A stretch of 6,066 bases of DNA from Accumulibacter sp. (lineage in GTDB: Bacteria > Pseudomonadota > Gammaproteobacteria > Burkholderiales > Rhodocyclaceae): the NCBI GenBank assembly GCA_031284185.1, contig JAITAJ010000214.1:1-6066 (forward strand), read 5' to 3'. Shown one piece after another: positions 5,935-6,066 of the stretch. Within the stretch, counting starts at the first letter, position 1. Every line of letters begins with the position of its first letter. The notes below the pieces were generated by a model, which saw only the letters and a list, made by a program, of their open reading frames with translations, searched no databases and was not told the DNA's origin. The position numbers and the translations under genes were made by a program.

Positions 5935-6066
5935 GCGCGAAGCGCCGCAAGCTGATCTGTCCTCTGTCTTCTCAAACCTCTGTCCTCTGAACAGCGCGAA
6001 GCGCCGCAAGCTGATCTGTCCTCTGTCTTCTCAATCCTCTGTCCTCTGAACAGCGCGAAGCGCCGC
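5935..6066 (+). repeat. 59-bp tandem repeat array with GCGAAGC hairpins, open at window end
   Basis: Units start at 5935, 5994 and 6053 (the last cut after 14 nt by the window edge). The two full units differ at one base (A5976 versus T6035). Each unit has GCGCGAAGCGC, a short stem closed by a GAA loop, then CAAGCTGAT and a pyrimidine-rich part (CTGTCCTCTGTCTTCTCAA, then CCTCTGTCCTCTGAACA). The pyrimidine-rich part is the reverse complement of the purine-rich repeat on the left: 5956-5992 matches the complement of 5864-5900 at 33 of 37 positions. I see no gene after topB in the window. Confidence 0.92.

Noticed and set aside
5769..5975. Minus-strand open frame across the repeat region
   Set aside because: Its sequence is a translation of the low-complexity repeat (repeating SSxLKILS-type text), not a protein.
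5805..6066. CRISPR array
   Set aside because: Repeats are direct and inverted with no unique spacers of constant length between identical repeats; there are no cas genes in the window.

Overview
The window is GC-rich DNA with compact, ordinary bacterial gene structure. The protein families and their sequence style suggest a proteobacterium, most likely a betaproteobacterium; this is inferred from protein character only, with no database search. It holds three complete genes and one broken partial gene.

Layout from left to right. At 1-124 (minus strand) lies the 5' end of a gene of the Rpn / YhgA-like (PD-(D/E)XK, 'putative transposase') family. Its reading frame is interrupted by a one-base shortfall in an A5 run. 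At 263-1792 (minus) is a complete DUF853 / YjgR-type HerA-FtsK-like ATPase. It is separated by a 134-bp divergent intergenic region from yebC (1927-2652, plus), a YebC/TACO1-family protein that ends at a good intrinsic terminator. A 607-bp stretch without a convincing gene follows. It contains the yebC terminator, a plausible sigma70 promoter, and a leader of about 290 nt with two very strong hairpins, an inverted repeat and a chain of two overlapping mini-ORFs that touches the next start codon. Then comes topB (3260-5863, plus), a full DNA topoisomerase III with a long zinc-ribbon C-terminus.

The most unusual region is 5805-6066. It is a nested repeat structure: purine-rich direct repeats with a 59-bp offset, a perfect 24-bp palindrome acting as the probable topB terminator, and then the reverse complement of the same repeat as 59-bp tandem units that run off the window. 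Each right-hand unit carries a GCGAAGC mini-hairpin core. The repeat has entered the 3' end of topB, so that the last 19 codons and the stop codon are made of repeat sequence.

Functionally the window combines DNA topology (TopB), a DNA-translocase-like ATPase (YjgR), a possible DNA-cleaving Rpn protein and a translation or regulatory factor (YebC). Strand, spacing and terminators indicate separate transcription units rather than one operon, and I see no evidence that they form one dedicated system.
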